DNA of 45,179 nt from Mycobacterium gastri (GCF_002102175.1 NZ_LQOX01000125.1:1-45179); one strand, 5' to 3'. Shown: positions 15,819-24,707, counted from the first letter of the stretch. Made by a program: numbers and translations. The notes: generated from the sequence alone by a model not told the origin.

Positions 15819-17129
15819 TCATTGACGCTGCTCCTTTGCGCGGCGCGCCGCCATGACGCGGCCCTCGTTGATCTCCGCCATGGCTTCGGGAATCTCGCTG
15901 GCAGTGAACTTACCGCCGCGTCCGGTCGGCAAGCCGCCGAATGAGTAGTTTTCGTCGAAGGCGGGCGCGCCAAAGGGTCGTGTTTCCGGCCGGCGTGCCT
16001 CGATTCGCTCGATGACGGGAGCGAGCCTGGCGGCCTTGTCGGCGACCGCCTTCGCGTCACGCTCGATGAACTCCGGCAGCACGTCGGCGCCCATGATTTC
16101 GATGGACTCCATGGTGCCCTCGTGACTGCGCGGGTTGAGCAGCAGGATGATCTCGTCCACGCCGCTCTCCTCGTAGCTGCGCAGGAACTCGCGTACGGTG
16201 GCCGGCGAACCGATGGCGCCGCGGCCCGGCCCGTAGGCCAGCGTCGGATCCTTCTGGACCTCTTCGAGATAGCGGGTCCACACGCCCGTGCGCCCGGGAG
16301 TGTGCACACCGGTCATGTAGTAGTGCATGATGCCGAACGAGAAGAACCCGCCGCCCTGCCCGAGACGCCGCAGCGCCTCGTCGTCCGTCCGCGCCACCAT
16401 CATCGACAGGTCACCGCCGATGGCCAGGATGTTCGGGTTGATCCGCGGCGTCACCGGGACGCCGTTCTCCTCGAATTCCTTGTAGTAGCCGTTCACCCGC
16501 TCGGTCAGCGGGCCGGGACCGGTATAGGCGAAACTCAGTGCGCCGATGCACTTCTGGGCGGCCATCTGGACGGTGGCGGGCCGGGTGCAGGCCACCCAGA
16601 CCGGCGGGTGCGGCTTTTGCATCGGCTTGGGAATGACGTTGCGCGCGGGCATCTGGATGTGCTCTCCGCGGAAACCGGAGAACGGTTCCTCGATCATGCA
16701 CCGAATCGCGACTTCCAGTGCCTCCTCCCATTGGGCCCGCTTGTCGGCGGGATCGATGTTGAATCCACCCAGTTCGCCGACCGAGGATGATTCGCCGGTG
16801 CCGAACTCGACCCGCCCGTTGGACAGCAGGTCCAGGGTGGCGATGCGTTCGGCCACCCGCGCCGGATGGTTGACTGCGGGCGGCAGGTGCATGATGCCGA
16901 ATCCCAACCGGATGTTCTTGGTCCGCTGGCTGGCCGCGGCCAGGAATATCTCGGGCGCGGTGGAATGACAGTATTCCTCGAGGAAGTGGTGCTCGGTGAG
17001 CCAGACGGTGGCGAAGCCGGCCTTGTCGGCGGCCTCGACCTCATCGAGGCAATCCTGCAGCAGGATGCGTTCGTCGTCGGTGGTCCAGGGCCGCGGCAGG
17101 GCGAATTCGTAGAACAACGAGATTTTCAT
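15819..17129 (-). CDS. Luciferase-like flavin-dependent monooxygenase (LLM family)
   Basis: 436 residues. The bacterial luciferase-like TIM barrel begins MKISLFYEFALPRPW. Typical segments follow: AADKAGFATVWLTEHHF, RLGFGIMHLPPAVNHPARVAERIATLDLLSNGRVEFGTGESS, KPHPPVWVACT and VDEIILLLNP. Members use reduced FMN or F420; mycobacterial ones often use F420. Possible reactions are hydroxylation, Baeyer-Villiger oxidation or hydride transfer on a ring ketone. The ATG is preceded by a very strong AGGAGGT encoded in the last codons of the upstream flavoprotein (2-base gap). Confidence 0.9.
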   Translation of the reverse strand: MKISLFYEFALPRPWTTDDERILLQDCLDEVEAADKAGFATVWLTEHHFLEEYCHSTAPEIFLAAASQRTKNIRLGFGIMHLPPAVNHPARVAERIATLDLLSNGRVEFGTGESSSVGELGGFNIDPADKRAQWEEALEVAIRCMIEEPFSGFRGEHIQMPARNVIPKPMQKPHPPVWVACTRPATVQMAAQKCIGALSFAYTGPGPLTERVNGYYKEFEENGVPVTPRINPNILAIGGDLSMMVARTDDEALRRLGQGGGFFSFGIMHYYMTGVHTPGRTGVWTRYLEEVQKDPTLAYGPGRGAIGSPATVREFLRSYEESGVDEIILLLNPRSHEGTMESIEIMGADVLPEFIERDAKAVADKAARLAPVIERIEARRPETRPFGAPAFDENYSFGGLPTGRGGKFTASEIPEAMAEINEGRVMAARRAKEQRQ

Positions 17130-17131
17130 GG

Positions 17132-18862
17132 TTACCTCCTATGAGCATTACATGCCTGTGCCGCAACGTGTTTCGCCGCGACGTAGCCAAAGGCCATGGC
17201 GGGTCCGATGGTCGCCCCGGCGCCGGCATAGCTGCGCCCCATCACCGGCGCGGCGGTGTTGCCCACCGCGTAGAGTCCACGCACCACGGTGTCGTCGCAG
17301 CGCAGCACCCGTGAGTGTTCATCGGTGCGCAGGCCTCCCGACGTGCCGAGGTCGCCGAGAACGATGCGGAACGCGTAGTAGGGCGGATCGCCCAGCGGGT
17401 ACAGGTTGGGGTTGGGCAGCGTGGGATCGCCGTAGTAGTTGTCGTAGGCACTGTCGCCACGGCGAAAGTCGTCATCGTGGCCGCTGCGGGCCAGCTCGTT
17501 GAAACGTGTTGCCGTTGCGCGGAGTTGGGTGCCCGCGACGCCGATCTCTGCCGCCAGCTCCTCCCAGGTCCGCGCCGCTCTGACGACGCCGGTCTCCAGC
17601 CAGGCGGCGGGGACCGTCCGCCCGGTGGGTACCGGCGCTCCGGGAATCTTCGGTATCGGCAGATGGCCGGCGATGACGTAGCGGTTCCAGGACCGGTGAT
17701 CGGTGATGAGCCAACAAGGGATGTGGGTGACCCCGGACTTCTGGCCTTCGATCATGGCGTGACCGAAGTCCATGTAGGGCGCGGCCTCGTTGACGAAGCG
17801 CTTGCCGTCGCCGTTGACGACGAACTGGGACGGCATCATCCGCTCGTTGAGCATGAATTGCATTCGGCCGTCCGGCCATTGCAGGGCCGGAAACCACCAG
17901 GCTTCGTCGAGCAGGTCGGTGGCCGCACCCAGCCGCTGGCCGGCACGGATCCCGTCACCGGTGGCCGCGGGATTGCCGAAGCTCCAGTCCCGGTCCACGA
18001 TGGGCTGGTGTTCCTTGCGCCAGGCCAGGTCGTGGTCGAAACCCCCGCAAGCCAGGATCACTGCGTGCCGCGCGCCGATCCGCGTCGGTACGCCGGCTCG
18101 GTCCACCTGCGCACCGATCACCGATCCGTCGGTGTCGGTGAGCAATTCGGTCATCGGCGAGTCCAGCCACAGCGGGATGTCGCGCTCTTTCATGGCCAGT
18201 CGCAGCCGCGCCGCCAGTGACTGGCCGATCGCCGCCATCCGCTCACCGAGCACCCTGGCCCGCACCATGCGGGCTATCAGCTTCAGCAGCACCACCTTTC
18301 CGCTCCACGACTGGCGGATCTGGTAGAAGGACCGCAGTTCCTTGGGGCCCAGCCAGATTCCCTTCGGCGCCAGCGACAGCGGCGCGAGCAGCTTCTCCTC
18401 ATCGGCGCCCAGCGAGCGCAGATCAATCGGCGGCACGTTGATGGTGCTGCCCAGTGTGGAGCCGCCGGGCAACTCCGGGTAGTAGTCGGCGTAGCCGGGT
18501 TTCCAGACGAATTCCAGCCACGGCGAGAGCCCTTCCAGGAAATGCAGCATCTGCGGGGCCGACTGGACGTATTGGCGTATCCGCGCCGCACTGACCAGGC
18601 CGTCGGTAACCCGGCGCAGGTACTCGATCACATCAGCGGGTGCCGGGGTGTAGCCCGCTCGGCGCTGCGCCGGCGCGCCGGGTACCCAGATACCGCCACC
18701 GGACAAGGCGGTGGAACCGCCGAAGTGTCGGGACTTTTCCACCACCAGCGTCTTTAGGCCGGCGGCATCGGCAGCCAACGCGGCCGTCATGCCGCCGGCG
18801 CCGGAGCCCACTATGAGCACGTCGACGACGTGGTCGAAGGTTTCGGCGTCGGCGGAGCTCAT
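17132..18862 (-). CDS. FAD-dependent dehydrogenase, 3-ketosteroid-delta1-dehydrogenase-like
   Basis: 576 residues. An N-terminal FAD dinucleotide fold (LIVGSGAGGMTAALAA, Glu in VVEKS) is followed by GGSTALSGGGIWVPG and a catalytic domain at about 280-460. The C-terminal FAD segment is GLYAVGNTAAPVMGRSYAGAGATIGPAMAFGYVAA. This is the FAD_binding_2/KstD architecture, which introduces double bonds next to ring ketones. A second KstD-like gene lies on the other side of the divergent promoter. A substrate leading to an aromatised ring for MhpA is possible (inference). The ATG overlaps the dioxygenase stop by 4 bases (ATGA). Confidence 0.9.
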   Translation of the reverse strand: MSSADAETFDHVVDVLIVGSGAGGMTAALAADAAGLKTLVVEKSRHFGGSTALSGGGIWVPGAPAQRRAGYTPAPADVIEYLRRVTDGLVSAARIRQYVQSAPQMLHFLEGLSPWLEFVWKPGYADYYPELPGGSTLGSTINVPPIDLRSLGADEEKLLAPLSLAPKGIWLGPKELRSFYQIRQSWSGKVVLLKLIARMVRARVLGERMAAIGQSLAARLRLAMKERDIPLWLDSPMTELLTDTDGSVIGAQVDRAGVPTRIGARHAVILACGGFDHDLAWRKEHQPIVDRDWSFGNPAATGDGIRAGQRLGAATDLLDEAWWFPALQWPDGRMQFMLNERMMPSQFVVNGDGKRFVNEAAPYMDFGHAMIEGQKSGVTHIPCWLITDHRSWNRYVIAGHLPIPKIPGAPVPTGRTVPAAWLETGVVRAARTWEELAAEIGVAGTQLRATATRFNELARSGHDDDFRRGDSAYDNYYGDPTLPNPNLYPLGDPPYYAFRIVLGDLGTSGGLRTDEHSRVLRCDDTVVRGLYAVGNTAAPVMGRSYAGAGATIGPAMAFGYVAAKHVAAQACNAHRR

Positions 18863-19812
18863 GGGCTTGGCACCGCCGTCCTGATGGCGAACGCGGCGAT
18901 CAGGTCCGGAGCCTGTTTGTAATAGCGAACGGTGGTCTGATACTGGCCGGCTGTCGCCAGGGCAGCGAAAGCCGCTATCCAGGTCCGGATTTCATGTGCG
19001 GAGCTACCGCCCTCGTGCATCACGAACGAGTTCGACCACTGATCCAGGTCTTCCAGGTGTCCCCCGTCGACGATCTCCAGGAAGCGCTGATCCCAGGCCG
19101 GGTTGAGGGGCGCTAGGGTGCTGTCTCCGGCGGCGAAGCTCTTGGCGGCGTCGATCACCGCCGTTTGCCGGGCCTGGCGTTGCTCGGAGCTCATCGGCTG
19201 GCCGTGCACGATCCGCTCCAGACCGGCCGGCCCGGCGTTGTCCAGCGTCGGCACCGGCGGGCTGTGCGACAATCCACCGGACCCGATCACCAGCACCCGC
19301 TTGTCCAGCGTGGCAAGGAATTCGCCTACCGCGGTACCCAGTGCCCGGCAACGGCGCAGTGGTCCCAGCGGCATCGCGATCGCATTGATGAAGATCGGTA
19401 TCACCGAGCACGACGTCGCCGTGCCGAAGAGCTTCTCCAGCGGTTGAACCGTTCCGTGATCGACGTCCATGCTGGCCGAGACGGCGATGTCGACGTCCGC
19501 CCCTAGCACGGCCTTGGCGCACTGCTGCGCGATCTGCTCGGGGACGTCGAGTGGGCCGGCGTAGCTGCCGTAGTCGCCGACTCCGTTGGCGTGCAAGCCG
19601 ATACAAAATGACGGCATCAGCTTGTAGAAGAATCCGTTGTAGTGGTCAGGCGAGAAGATGACGACGAGCTCGGGATCGTACTCGCCGACGAATTCCCGTG
19701 CCCTTCCGATCGCGGCATTGACGTCGTCAAGCAGGTCCCGCGGCGGCCCCGGTAGATTCAGCAGCGGGCTGTGGGACATACAGCACAGAGCCAGTGGCAC
19801 TTTGGAAATCAC
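18859..19812 (-). CDS. mhpB: MhpB-like 2,3-dihydroxyphenylpropionate 1,2-dioxygenase (LigB-type extradiol)
   Basis: 317 residues, against 314 for E. coli MhpB as I recall it, and collinear with it. Conserved segments: CMSHSPLL, ELVVIFSPDHYNGFFYKLMPSFCIG, VDHGTVQPLE, VIPIFINAIAMPL, VLVIGSGGLSHSPPVP, LNPAWD and HEIRTWIAAFAAL. The family binds Fe(II) and cleaves the catechol ring meta to the hydroxyls, giving 2-hydroxy-6-oxononadienedioate from 2,3-dihydroxyphenylpropionate. It starts inside the 3' end of the mhpA-like gene (86-base overlap). The side-chain specificity could differ from the E. coli enzyme. Confidence 0.93.
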   Translation of the reverse strand: MISKVPLALCCMSHSPLLNLPGPPRDLLDDVNAAIGRAREFVGEYDPELVVIFSPDHYNGFFYKLMPSFCIGLHANGVGDYGSYAGPLDVPEQIAQQCAKAVLGADVDIAVSASMDVDHGTVQPLEKLFGTATSCSVIPIFINAIAMPLGPLRRCRALGTAVGEFLATLDKRVLVIGSGGLSHSPPVPTLDNAGPAGLERIVHGQPMSSEQRQARQTAVIDAAKSFAAGDSTLAPLNPAWDQRFLEIVDGGHLEDLDQWSNSFVMHEGGSSAHEIRTWIAAFAALATAGQYQTTVRYYKQAPDLIAAFAIRTAVPSP

Positions 19813-21424
19813 CGCCTCTCGGAGTGAGGGTGAGGGCCTTGACGAGCGATGCGCTCAACTCGGGAGCGAGTTGCGCGATACATGCGCCGGCGACACACCG
19901 GTCGGGACGCAGGAACACCACCGACTCGTCGTGAGCGTCGAACCAGGATTTGAGGTCTCCGGTGTGGTCACCGACGACGACGACATCGGGGTCGTCGTGT
20001 CCGGTCCAGTGCAGCTGCACCTCCGGACGCGCGGCGACGAACCGGGCACCCAACGCCTGCCACGTCGCAAATGCGGGCTCGCCAAGGATCTTCCGCGGGT
20101 TGTTGTTCCAGCACAACACCGCGAACCAGCTGCCCAGCACGTCGTCCAGCAAGATGTCGTGCTGGGTGCGGGTATTGACCCGGGGTTGAACGAACAACGT
20201 GCCCACCGGGGACCCCGGCTTGCGGGGCTCGGTATGGACTACCGCGCCACGCTCGTAGCGCGGCATCGGCTTGAACCGCATCTCGAGCACATAGCGCTTG
20301 AGCGACGGCACAATTGAGGCGGCGCGCACAATCAGGTTCCGGCCGACCGCGATCCTGCGGTCGGTGGGTGAAATAACCCGCCCCACCATGGTGGAAAGGT
20401 CGATCATGGCCCTGGCATGTTTGCGGCGTTCCATATCGTAGGTATCGAGCAGACAGTCGCCGGCCTGTCCGCTGACCACCGCGGCAAGCTTCCATCCCAG
20501 ATTCGCCGCGTCCCGGATTCCGCTGTTGTAGCCCTGCCCCTGCCACACCGGCATGAGGTGCGCGGCGTCTCCGGCCAGCAGCAGTCGGCCGCTGCGGAAG
20601 GCGCCGGCGATTCGCGAGTGATGGGTGTAGACGCGCCGGCGGATCACCTCGACCCGGCTCGGGTATGGGACCACGCGGGCCAGCATCCGGGTCAAAAACG
20701 CGGGATCCTGCGCCTGCTCGTCGGACTCGTCGGCGTGAATCATGAACTCGAACCGGCGAATCCCATGTGCGATCGAGATCGACGCATACGGGCGCCGCGG
20801 GTCGGCGCCGACCTCGCTGTTGGGATGGCCCAGTGGATCGTTGGCGATATCGACCACCAGCCATCGGGTGGGCGACGTGGTGCCGTCGAACGACACCCCC
20901 ATTGTCCGGCGGATGATGCTGCGCCCACCATCGCAGCCGACGACATAGCCGGCGCGTACCCTTGACGGACCGCCCTGGCCGCCGCACTCGACCGTCACCG
21001 CATCGCCGGTCTGCACACATGAGGTCACCGGACGGTTCCACCACACCTCGACATGGTCGAATCTGTCCAATCCCCGCAGTAATTCGGCATCGACCAGCGG
21101 CTGCACGAACCCGTTGCGCCTAGGCCAGCCGAAACGCGCGTCGGGAGGCGCGATTTCGGCCAGTATCCGGCGCTTGGCGTCGAAGAACCGCAGAATCTGG
21201 TTGGGCACCGTGTGCGGGAGGATCTCGTCGACCAGGCCGATCGACTGGAAGGTGCGCAGCGCCTCGTCGTCCAGTCCGACCCCGCGAGGATAGTCGATCA
21301 GACTGGCTCGTTCCTCGGCTACCAACGTGCGAACACCCTGCAGCCCAAGGATATTGGCCAATGTCAGCCCGACCGGACCGGCGCCGACCAGCAGCACGTC
21401 TACCTCGTGTCCGCTCCCGGTCAT
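19727..21424 (-). CDS. mhpA: MhpA-like 3-(3-hydroxyphenyl)propionate hydroxylase
   Basis: 565 residues, against about 554 in E. coli. Class A FAD monooxygenase: GAGPVGLTLAN near the N-terminus, LIDYPRGVGLDDEALRT, the DG motif region VVGCDGGRSIIRRT, and GDAAHLMPVWQGQGYNSG. A long collinear match to recalled E. coli MhpA includes VDIANDPL, RVYTHHSRIA and KRYVLEMRFKPMPRYE. It uses NAD(P)H and O2 to ortho-hydroxylate a phenol side-chain acid to the catechol used by MhpB. The C-terminus runs about 28 codons past the dioxygenase start, longer than E. coli, perhaps through loss of an earlier stop. The start ATG overlaps the mhpC-like stop (ATGA). Confidence 0.93.
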   Translation of the reverse strand: MTGSGHEVDVLLVGAGPVGLTLANILGLQGVRTLVAEERASLIDYPRGVGLDDEALRTFQSIGLVDEILPHTVPNQILRFFDAKRRILAEIAPPDARFGWPRRNGFVQPLVDAELLRGLDRFDHVEVWWNRPVTSCVQTGDAVTVECGGQGGPSRVRAGYVVGCDGGRSIIRRTMGVSFDGTTSPTRWLVVDIANDPLGHPNSEVGADPRRPYASISIAHGIRRFEFMIHADESDEQAQDPAFLTRMLARVVPYPSRVEVIRRRVYTHHSRIAGAFRSGRLLLAGDAAHLMPVWQGQGYNSGIRDAANLGWKLAAVVSGQAGDCLLDTYDMERRKHARAMIDLSTMVGRVISPTDRRIAVGRNLIVRAASIVPSLKRYVLEMRFKPMPRYERGAVVHTEPRKPGSPVGTLFVQPRVNTRTQHDILLDDVLGSWFAVLCWNNNPRKILGEPAFATWQALGARFVAARPEVQLHWTGHDDPDVVVVGDHTGDLKSWFDAHDESVVFLRPDRCVAGACIAQLAPELSASLVKALTLTPRGGDFQSATGSVLYVPQPAAESTGAAAGPA

Positions 21425-22287
21425 GAGCGGCCCAGCAGGAAATCGAGGTGCAGGCGATTGAACGTCTTGGCGTCCTCGTACTGCGGCCAGTGGCCGCAGC
21501 CCGCCATCACCTCGAAGCGCGCGCCGGGAATCATCGACGCGATCCGGTTGCCCTCCGACACATCGGCCGTCGGGTCGTGGCTCGTCCAGAGCACCAGCGT
21601 CGGCGCGGTGATGGCCCCGTAGTCGTCCGGACCCAGCAGGTTGCGGGCCCGGATCTGCGGATCCTGTAAAGCCATGATGTCGCGCATGGCCGCAACGAAT
21701 CCGGGCTGGCGATAGATGCGTTGCCGGGCGGCCACCAGGTCGTCGTAGCCCTTGGACTTGTCCGCCATCAGCCACTTGATCCGCGCCTGCACGGTCTCCC
21801 AGGTCGGGTTCTCCGCAGCCGCCATGGACAGCGCGACGATGCGCGCCATGACCTCCGGGTCGGCCTGCGAGCCGCCAGCCGTGTTGAGCACCAGGCGGTC
21901 CACGATGTCCGGGTGGTCGATGGCGGCGCGGGCGGCCACCCAGCCACCCAGCGACTCACCGCTCAGCTTGATGCGGTCGGCCCCGATGCTGCGCACGACT
22001 GCCATCAGGTGCTCGACGTAGTGCCGGATTTCGAGTGGGTGTCCGGGCTTGTCGGTGTAGCCGTGACCCAGCATGTCGATCGACCAGGTCCAGAAATGTT
22101 CGCCGTGCGCCGCCAGGTTGCGGACGTAAGCCTCGGCGTGACCACCCGACCCGTGCAACAGCACCAGCACGGGCTTGCCGGGATCGCCGGCGCGCAGGTA
22201 GCGCGTTCGGATCCCCGCGGCGTTGAGGTAGCCCTGCTCGAACGGGACACCTTGGAGATCGCTCCACACGCTCTCGAACTCCGCCAC
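21421..22287 (-). CDS. mhpC: MhpC-like 2-hydroxy-6-oxononadienedioate hydrolase
   Basis: 288 residues, the usual MhpC length. Alpha/beta hydrolase with HGSGGHAEAY (oxyanion), DMLGHGYTDKPGHPLEIRHYVEHL, the nucleophile elbow GESLGGW, the Asp in WTSHDPTADV, and the His in MAGCGHWPQYED. It should split the ring-fission product into 2-hydroxypentadienoate and a dicarboxylate. It is the first gene of the eight-gene operon. The GTG start is preceded by GGAAGGAA, and the divergent palindrome lies about 55 bases upstream. Genes for the lower pathway (MhpD/E/F) are not in the window. Confidence 0.9.
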   Translation of the reverse strand: MAEFESVWSDLQGVPFEQGYLNAAGIRTRYLRAGDPGKPVLVLLHGSGGHAEAYVRNLAAHGEHFWTWSIDMLGHGYTDKPGHPLEIRHYVEHLMAVVRSIGADRIKLSGESLGGWVAARAAIDHPDIVDRLVLNTAGGSQADPEVMARIVALSMAAAENPTWETVQARIKWLMADKSKGYDDLVAARQRIYRQPGFVAAMRDIMALQDPQIRARNLLGPDDYGAITAPTLVLWTSHDPTADVSEGNRIASMIPGARFEVMAGCGHWPQYEDAKTFNRLHLDFLLGRS

Positions 22288-22341
22288 GGTTCCTTCCCCG
22301 CTGGAAACCTGGTTCTCGCTTGCGGATACCAGATGTGCTAC

Positions 22342-22363
22342 TATCGCACATTAATGTGCGATA
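22342..22363. promoter_or_regulatory. Perfect 22-bp palindrome in the mhp-like divergent promoter
   Basis: TATCGCACATTAATGTGCGATA reads the same on both strands and lies between the divergent mhpC-like (22287) and IclR (22404) genes, next to the AT-rich TATATATAG, a possible -10 region for the plus strand. Size, symmetry and position fit an operator for the adjacent IclR-type regulator controlling both directions. Confidence 0.8.
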
Positions 22364-22403
22364 TATATAGAGCTTTGCTCTCGTCCGACGGCCTGTCAAG
22401 ACT

Positions 22404-23069
22404 GTGACCGGCTCGCAGACCCTGGCCAGGGGGCTCACTGCGCTGCAACTGGTCGCGGACTCACCCAGCGGGCTCACCATGCAGCAGGTGGCCGACCAGG
22501 TTGGCGTACACCGGACCATCGCCTACCGATTGCTCTCGACGCTGGCCCAGTTCCGGCTGATCTCCAAGGGCGACGACGGGCGCTACCGGCCGGCTGCGGC
22601 GCTGGCCGTCCTCGGCTCGTCCTTCGACCACAACTTGCGCCAGCTGAGTCTGCCGACGCTGCGGGCATTGGCCGACGAACTGGGCACCACGGTGTCGTTG
22701 CTGGTCGCCGAGGGCGACGAACAAGTGGCGGTCGCGGTCATCGTGCCGACCCAGGTCGCCTACCAACTTGCCTTCCACGAGGGCAGCCGATATCCGCTGG
22801 ACCGCGGCGCCGCCGGAATAGCCCTGCTGGCGGGCATGCCGCCGCGTCCGGGCGAACGCGATCTGGTCGCGGCCACGCGTGAGCGTGGCTGGGTGATGAC
22901 CTACGGGGAGATCGAACCGAATACCTACGGCCTGGCCGTGCCCGTGCGCCGCGTCGCACCGTCCCCGCCGACTTGCATCAACCTCATCTCCCACCGCGAA
23001 GACGTGGTGCGCCGGGGAAAGGACGCGGTTATCACGGCCGCCGCCCAGTTGTCCACACTGCTGAGCTGA
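22404..23069 (+). CDS. IclR-family transcriptional regulator of the aromatic operon
   Basis: 221 residues. The N-terminal winged helix-turn-helix is ARGLTALQLVADSPSGLTMQ then VADQVGVHRTIAYRLLSTLA (residues 8-50); the C-terminal IclR effector domain carries DRGAAGIALLAG and ends with YGLAVPVRR. The domain is somewhat short for the family (usually about 250). IclR proteins bind small aromatic or organic acids; E. coli MhpR, which activates mhp genes, is a family member. The GTG start has no clear Shine-Dalgarno sequence. The gene is followed after 13 bases by the second KstD-like gene, so the two are probably co-transcribed. Confidence 0.9.
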   Translation: MTGSQTLARGLTALQLVADSPSGLTMQQVADQVGVHRTIAYRLLSTLAQFRLISKGDDGRYRPAAALAVLGSSFDHNLRQLSLPTLRALADELGTTVSLLVAEGDEQVAVAVIVPTQVAYQLAFHEGSRYPLDRGAAGIALLAGMPPRPGERDLVAATRERGWVMTYGEIEPNTYGLAVPVRRVAPSPPTCINLISHREDVVRRGKDAVITAAAQLSTLLS

Positions 23070-23082
23070 AGGGATACCGGGC

Positions 23083-24699
23083 ATGCGGTGGGATCAGGAA
23101 TTCGATGTCGTGGTGCTCGGCAGCGGCGGCGCCGGGCTCACCGCCGCATTGACCGCGGCAGTCACCGGCGCATCGGTAGCGGTGTTCGAGAAGGCGCCGA
23201 CAATCGGCGGGACCACCGCCGTCTCGGGCGGCATCGCCTGGATTCCGGCGCATCACCGCTGTCCCGACCGTGAGCTGACGGTGGCCGACGCCCTGCAATA
23301 CCTGCACGCGCAATCGTGGGGATCGATGGACGACACCCTGGTGGAAACGTTCGTGCGGACCGGCCCGGCCATGCTCGACCTCGTCGAGAAGCACAGCGGC
23401 CTGCGCTTCGAGGTCGCCGCCGGATTCCCGGACTACCGGCCCGAACTGCCCGGAGGACAACCCAACGGTGGGCGCTCGCTCAGCGCCGCGCCGTTCGATC
23501 TCGACCGACTCGGTCAGTGGGCCGGCCGGATCACCTCCTTCCCCGCCGACTGGTCCAACGTCGGTTTCGACGCCGAGACCCGCGCCCGGTTGCACGCCGG
23601 CACCGACGCCGGGCCGGGCAACGTGTGCGTGGCCGGCACCGCGCTGGTGGCCGGGCTGTTGAAAGGCTTGTTGGACAACGGGGTAGCGCTATTCCCGAAC
23701 GCGCCGGCCGAGGAACTGATGGTCGAGGGCGCAGACGTCACCGGAGTGCGAATCACGCGCCTCCAACACAGCATCAGCGTTCGGGCCCGTCACGGGGTCA
23801 TCCTGGCAACCGGCGGGTTCGAATGGGATCCGGTTCTGGTGCGGGCATTCCTGCGCGGACCCATGCACGGCGCGGTCTCGCCACCCAACAACACCGGGGA
23901 CGGACTGCGCATGGCGATGGCATGCGGCGCCGACCTGGCCAATATGGGTGAAGCGTGGTGGGTTCCGATCGTGCAGATCCCGGGCGACACCATCGGCGGC
24001 AGGCAACGCAGCCGCAGCGTGCGCCTGGAGCGGACCCGTCCGCGCAGCATCATCGTCAACCGGGCCGGGCGGCGGTTCGTCAACGAGGCATGCGATTACA
24101 ACTCGATGGCCGGCGCCTTCCACTACCTCGATCCCCGGGGCGGCTACGTCAACGACCGCGGCTGGATCGTCTTCGACTCGATTCACCTGCAGCGCTATGG
24201 GTTTCTTGGTGTCGCTCCCGCGCAACCGGTTCCGGACTGGTTCTGCGAGTCGGCCGACCTGGCCGAATTGGGCGCCAAGGCCGGCATCGACGCCGACGGG
24301 CTGACGCGCACCATCGAGCGATGGAACCGCAACGTCGCGGCCGGCGGTGACCCCGACTTCGGCCGCGGTTCCAGTGCCTACGACGGCTATTGGGGCGACG
24401 AGAGTGCCACCACGCTTGCCGGCAAGACCCTCGGCCCGCTCGACACAGCCCCCTACTATGCGATACCGATCCGGGTGGGTGCGATGGGCACCAAGGGCGG
24501 ACCCCGCACCGACCGCGACGGACGGGTGCTCCATGTCAGCGGCAACCCCATACCCGGTCTGTTCGCGGCGGGTAACACGATGGCCGGAGTTACCGGCCGA
24601 GCCTACGGCGGGGCGGGCGGAACCATCGGCCCCGCAATGGTTTTCGGGTACCGCGCCGGGTACGCTGCCGCCACCGGGGCCTCCGTCGACCCGCAGTAG
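23083..24699 (+). CDS. FAD-dependent dehydrogenase, 3-ketosteroid-delta1-dehydrogenase-like (second)
   Basis: 538 residues. FAD fold VVLGSGGAGLTAALTAAVTG at the N-terminus, VFEKAPTIGGTTAVSGGIAWIPA, a central catalytic region (LATGGFEWDPVLVRAFLRGP, RFVNEACDYNSMAGAF), and C-terminal GLFAAGNTMAGVTGRAYGGAGGTIGPAMVFGYRAG. It has the same fold as the product of 17132-18862 but is clearly diverged, so the two may act on successive positions or on different substrates. The ATG has GAAGGG about 8 bases upstream. It ends 8 bases before the convergent kinase gene. Confidence 0.9.
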   Translation: MRWDQEFDVVVLGSGGAGLTAALTAAVTGASVAVFEKAPTIGGTTAVSGGIAWIPAHHRCPDRELTVADALQYLHAQSWGSMDDTLVETFVRTGPAMLDLVEKHSGLRFEVAAGFPDYRPELPGGQPNGGRSLSAAPFDLDRLGQWAGRITSFPADWSNVGFDAETRARLHAGTDAGPGNVCVAGTALVAGLLKGLLDNGVALFPNAPAEELMVEGADVTGVRITRLQHSISVRARHGVILATGGFEWDPVLVRAFLRGPMHGAVSPPNNTGDGLRMAMACGADLANMGEAWWVPIVQIPGDTIGGRQRSRSVRLERTRPRSIIVNRAGRRFVNEACDYNSMAGAFHYLDPRGGYVNDRGWIVFDSIHLQRYGFLGVAPAQPVPDWFCESADLAELGAKAGIDADGLTRTIERWNRNVAAGGDPDFGRGSSAYDGYWGDESATTLAGKTLGPLDTAPYYAIPIRVGAMGTKGGPRTDRDGRVLHVSGNPIPGLFAAGNTMAGVTGRAYGGAGGTIGPAMVFGYRAGYAAATGASVDPQ

Positions 24700-24707
24700 C
24701 GGTCGTT

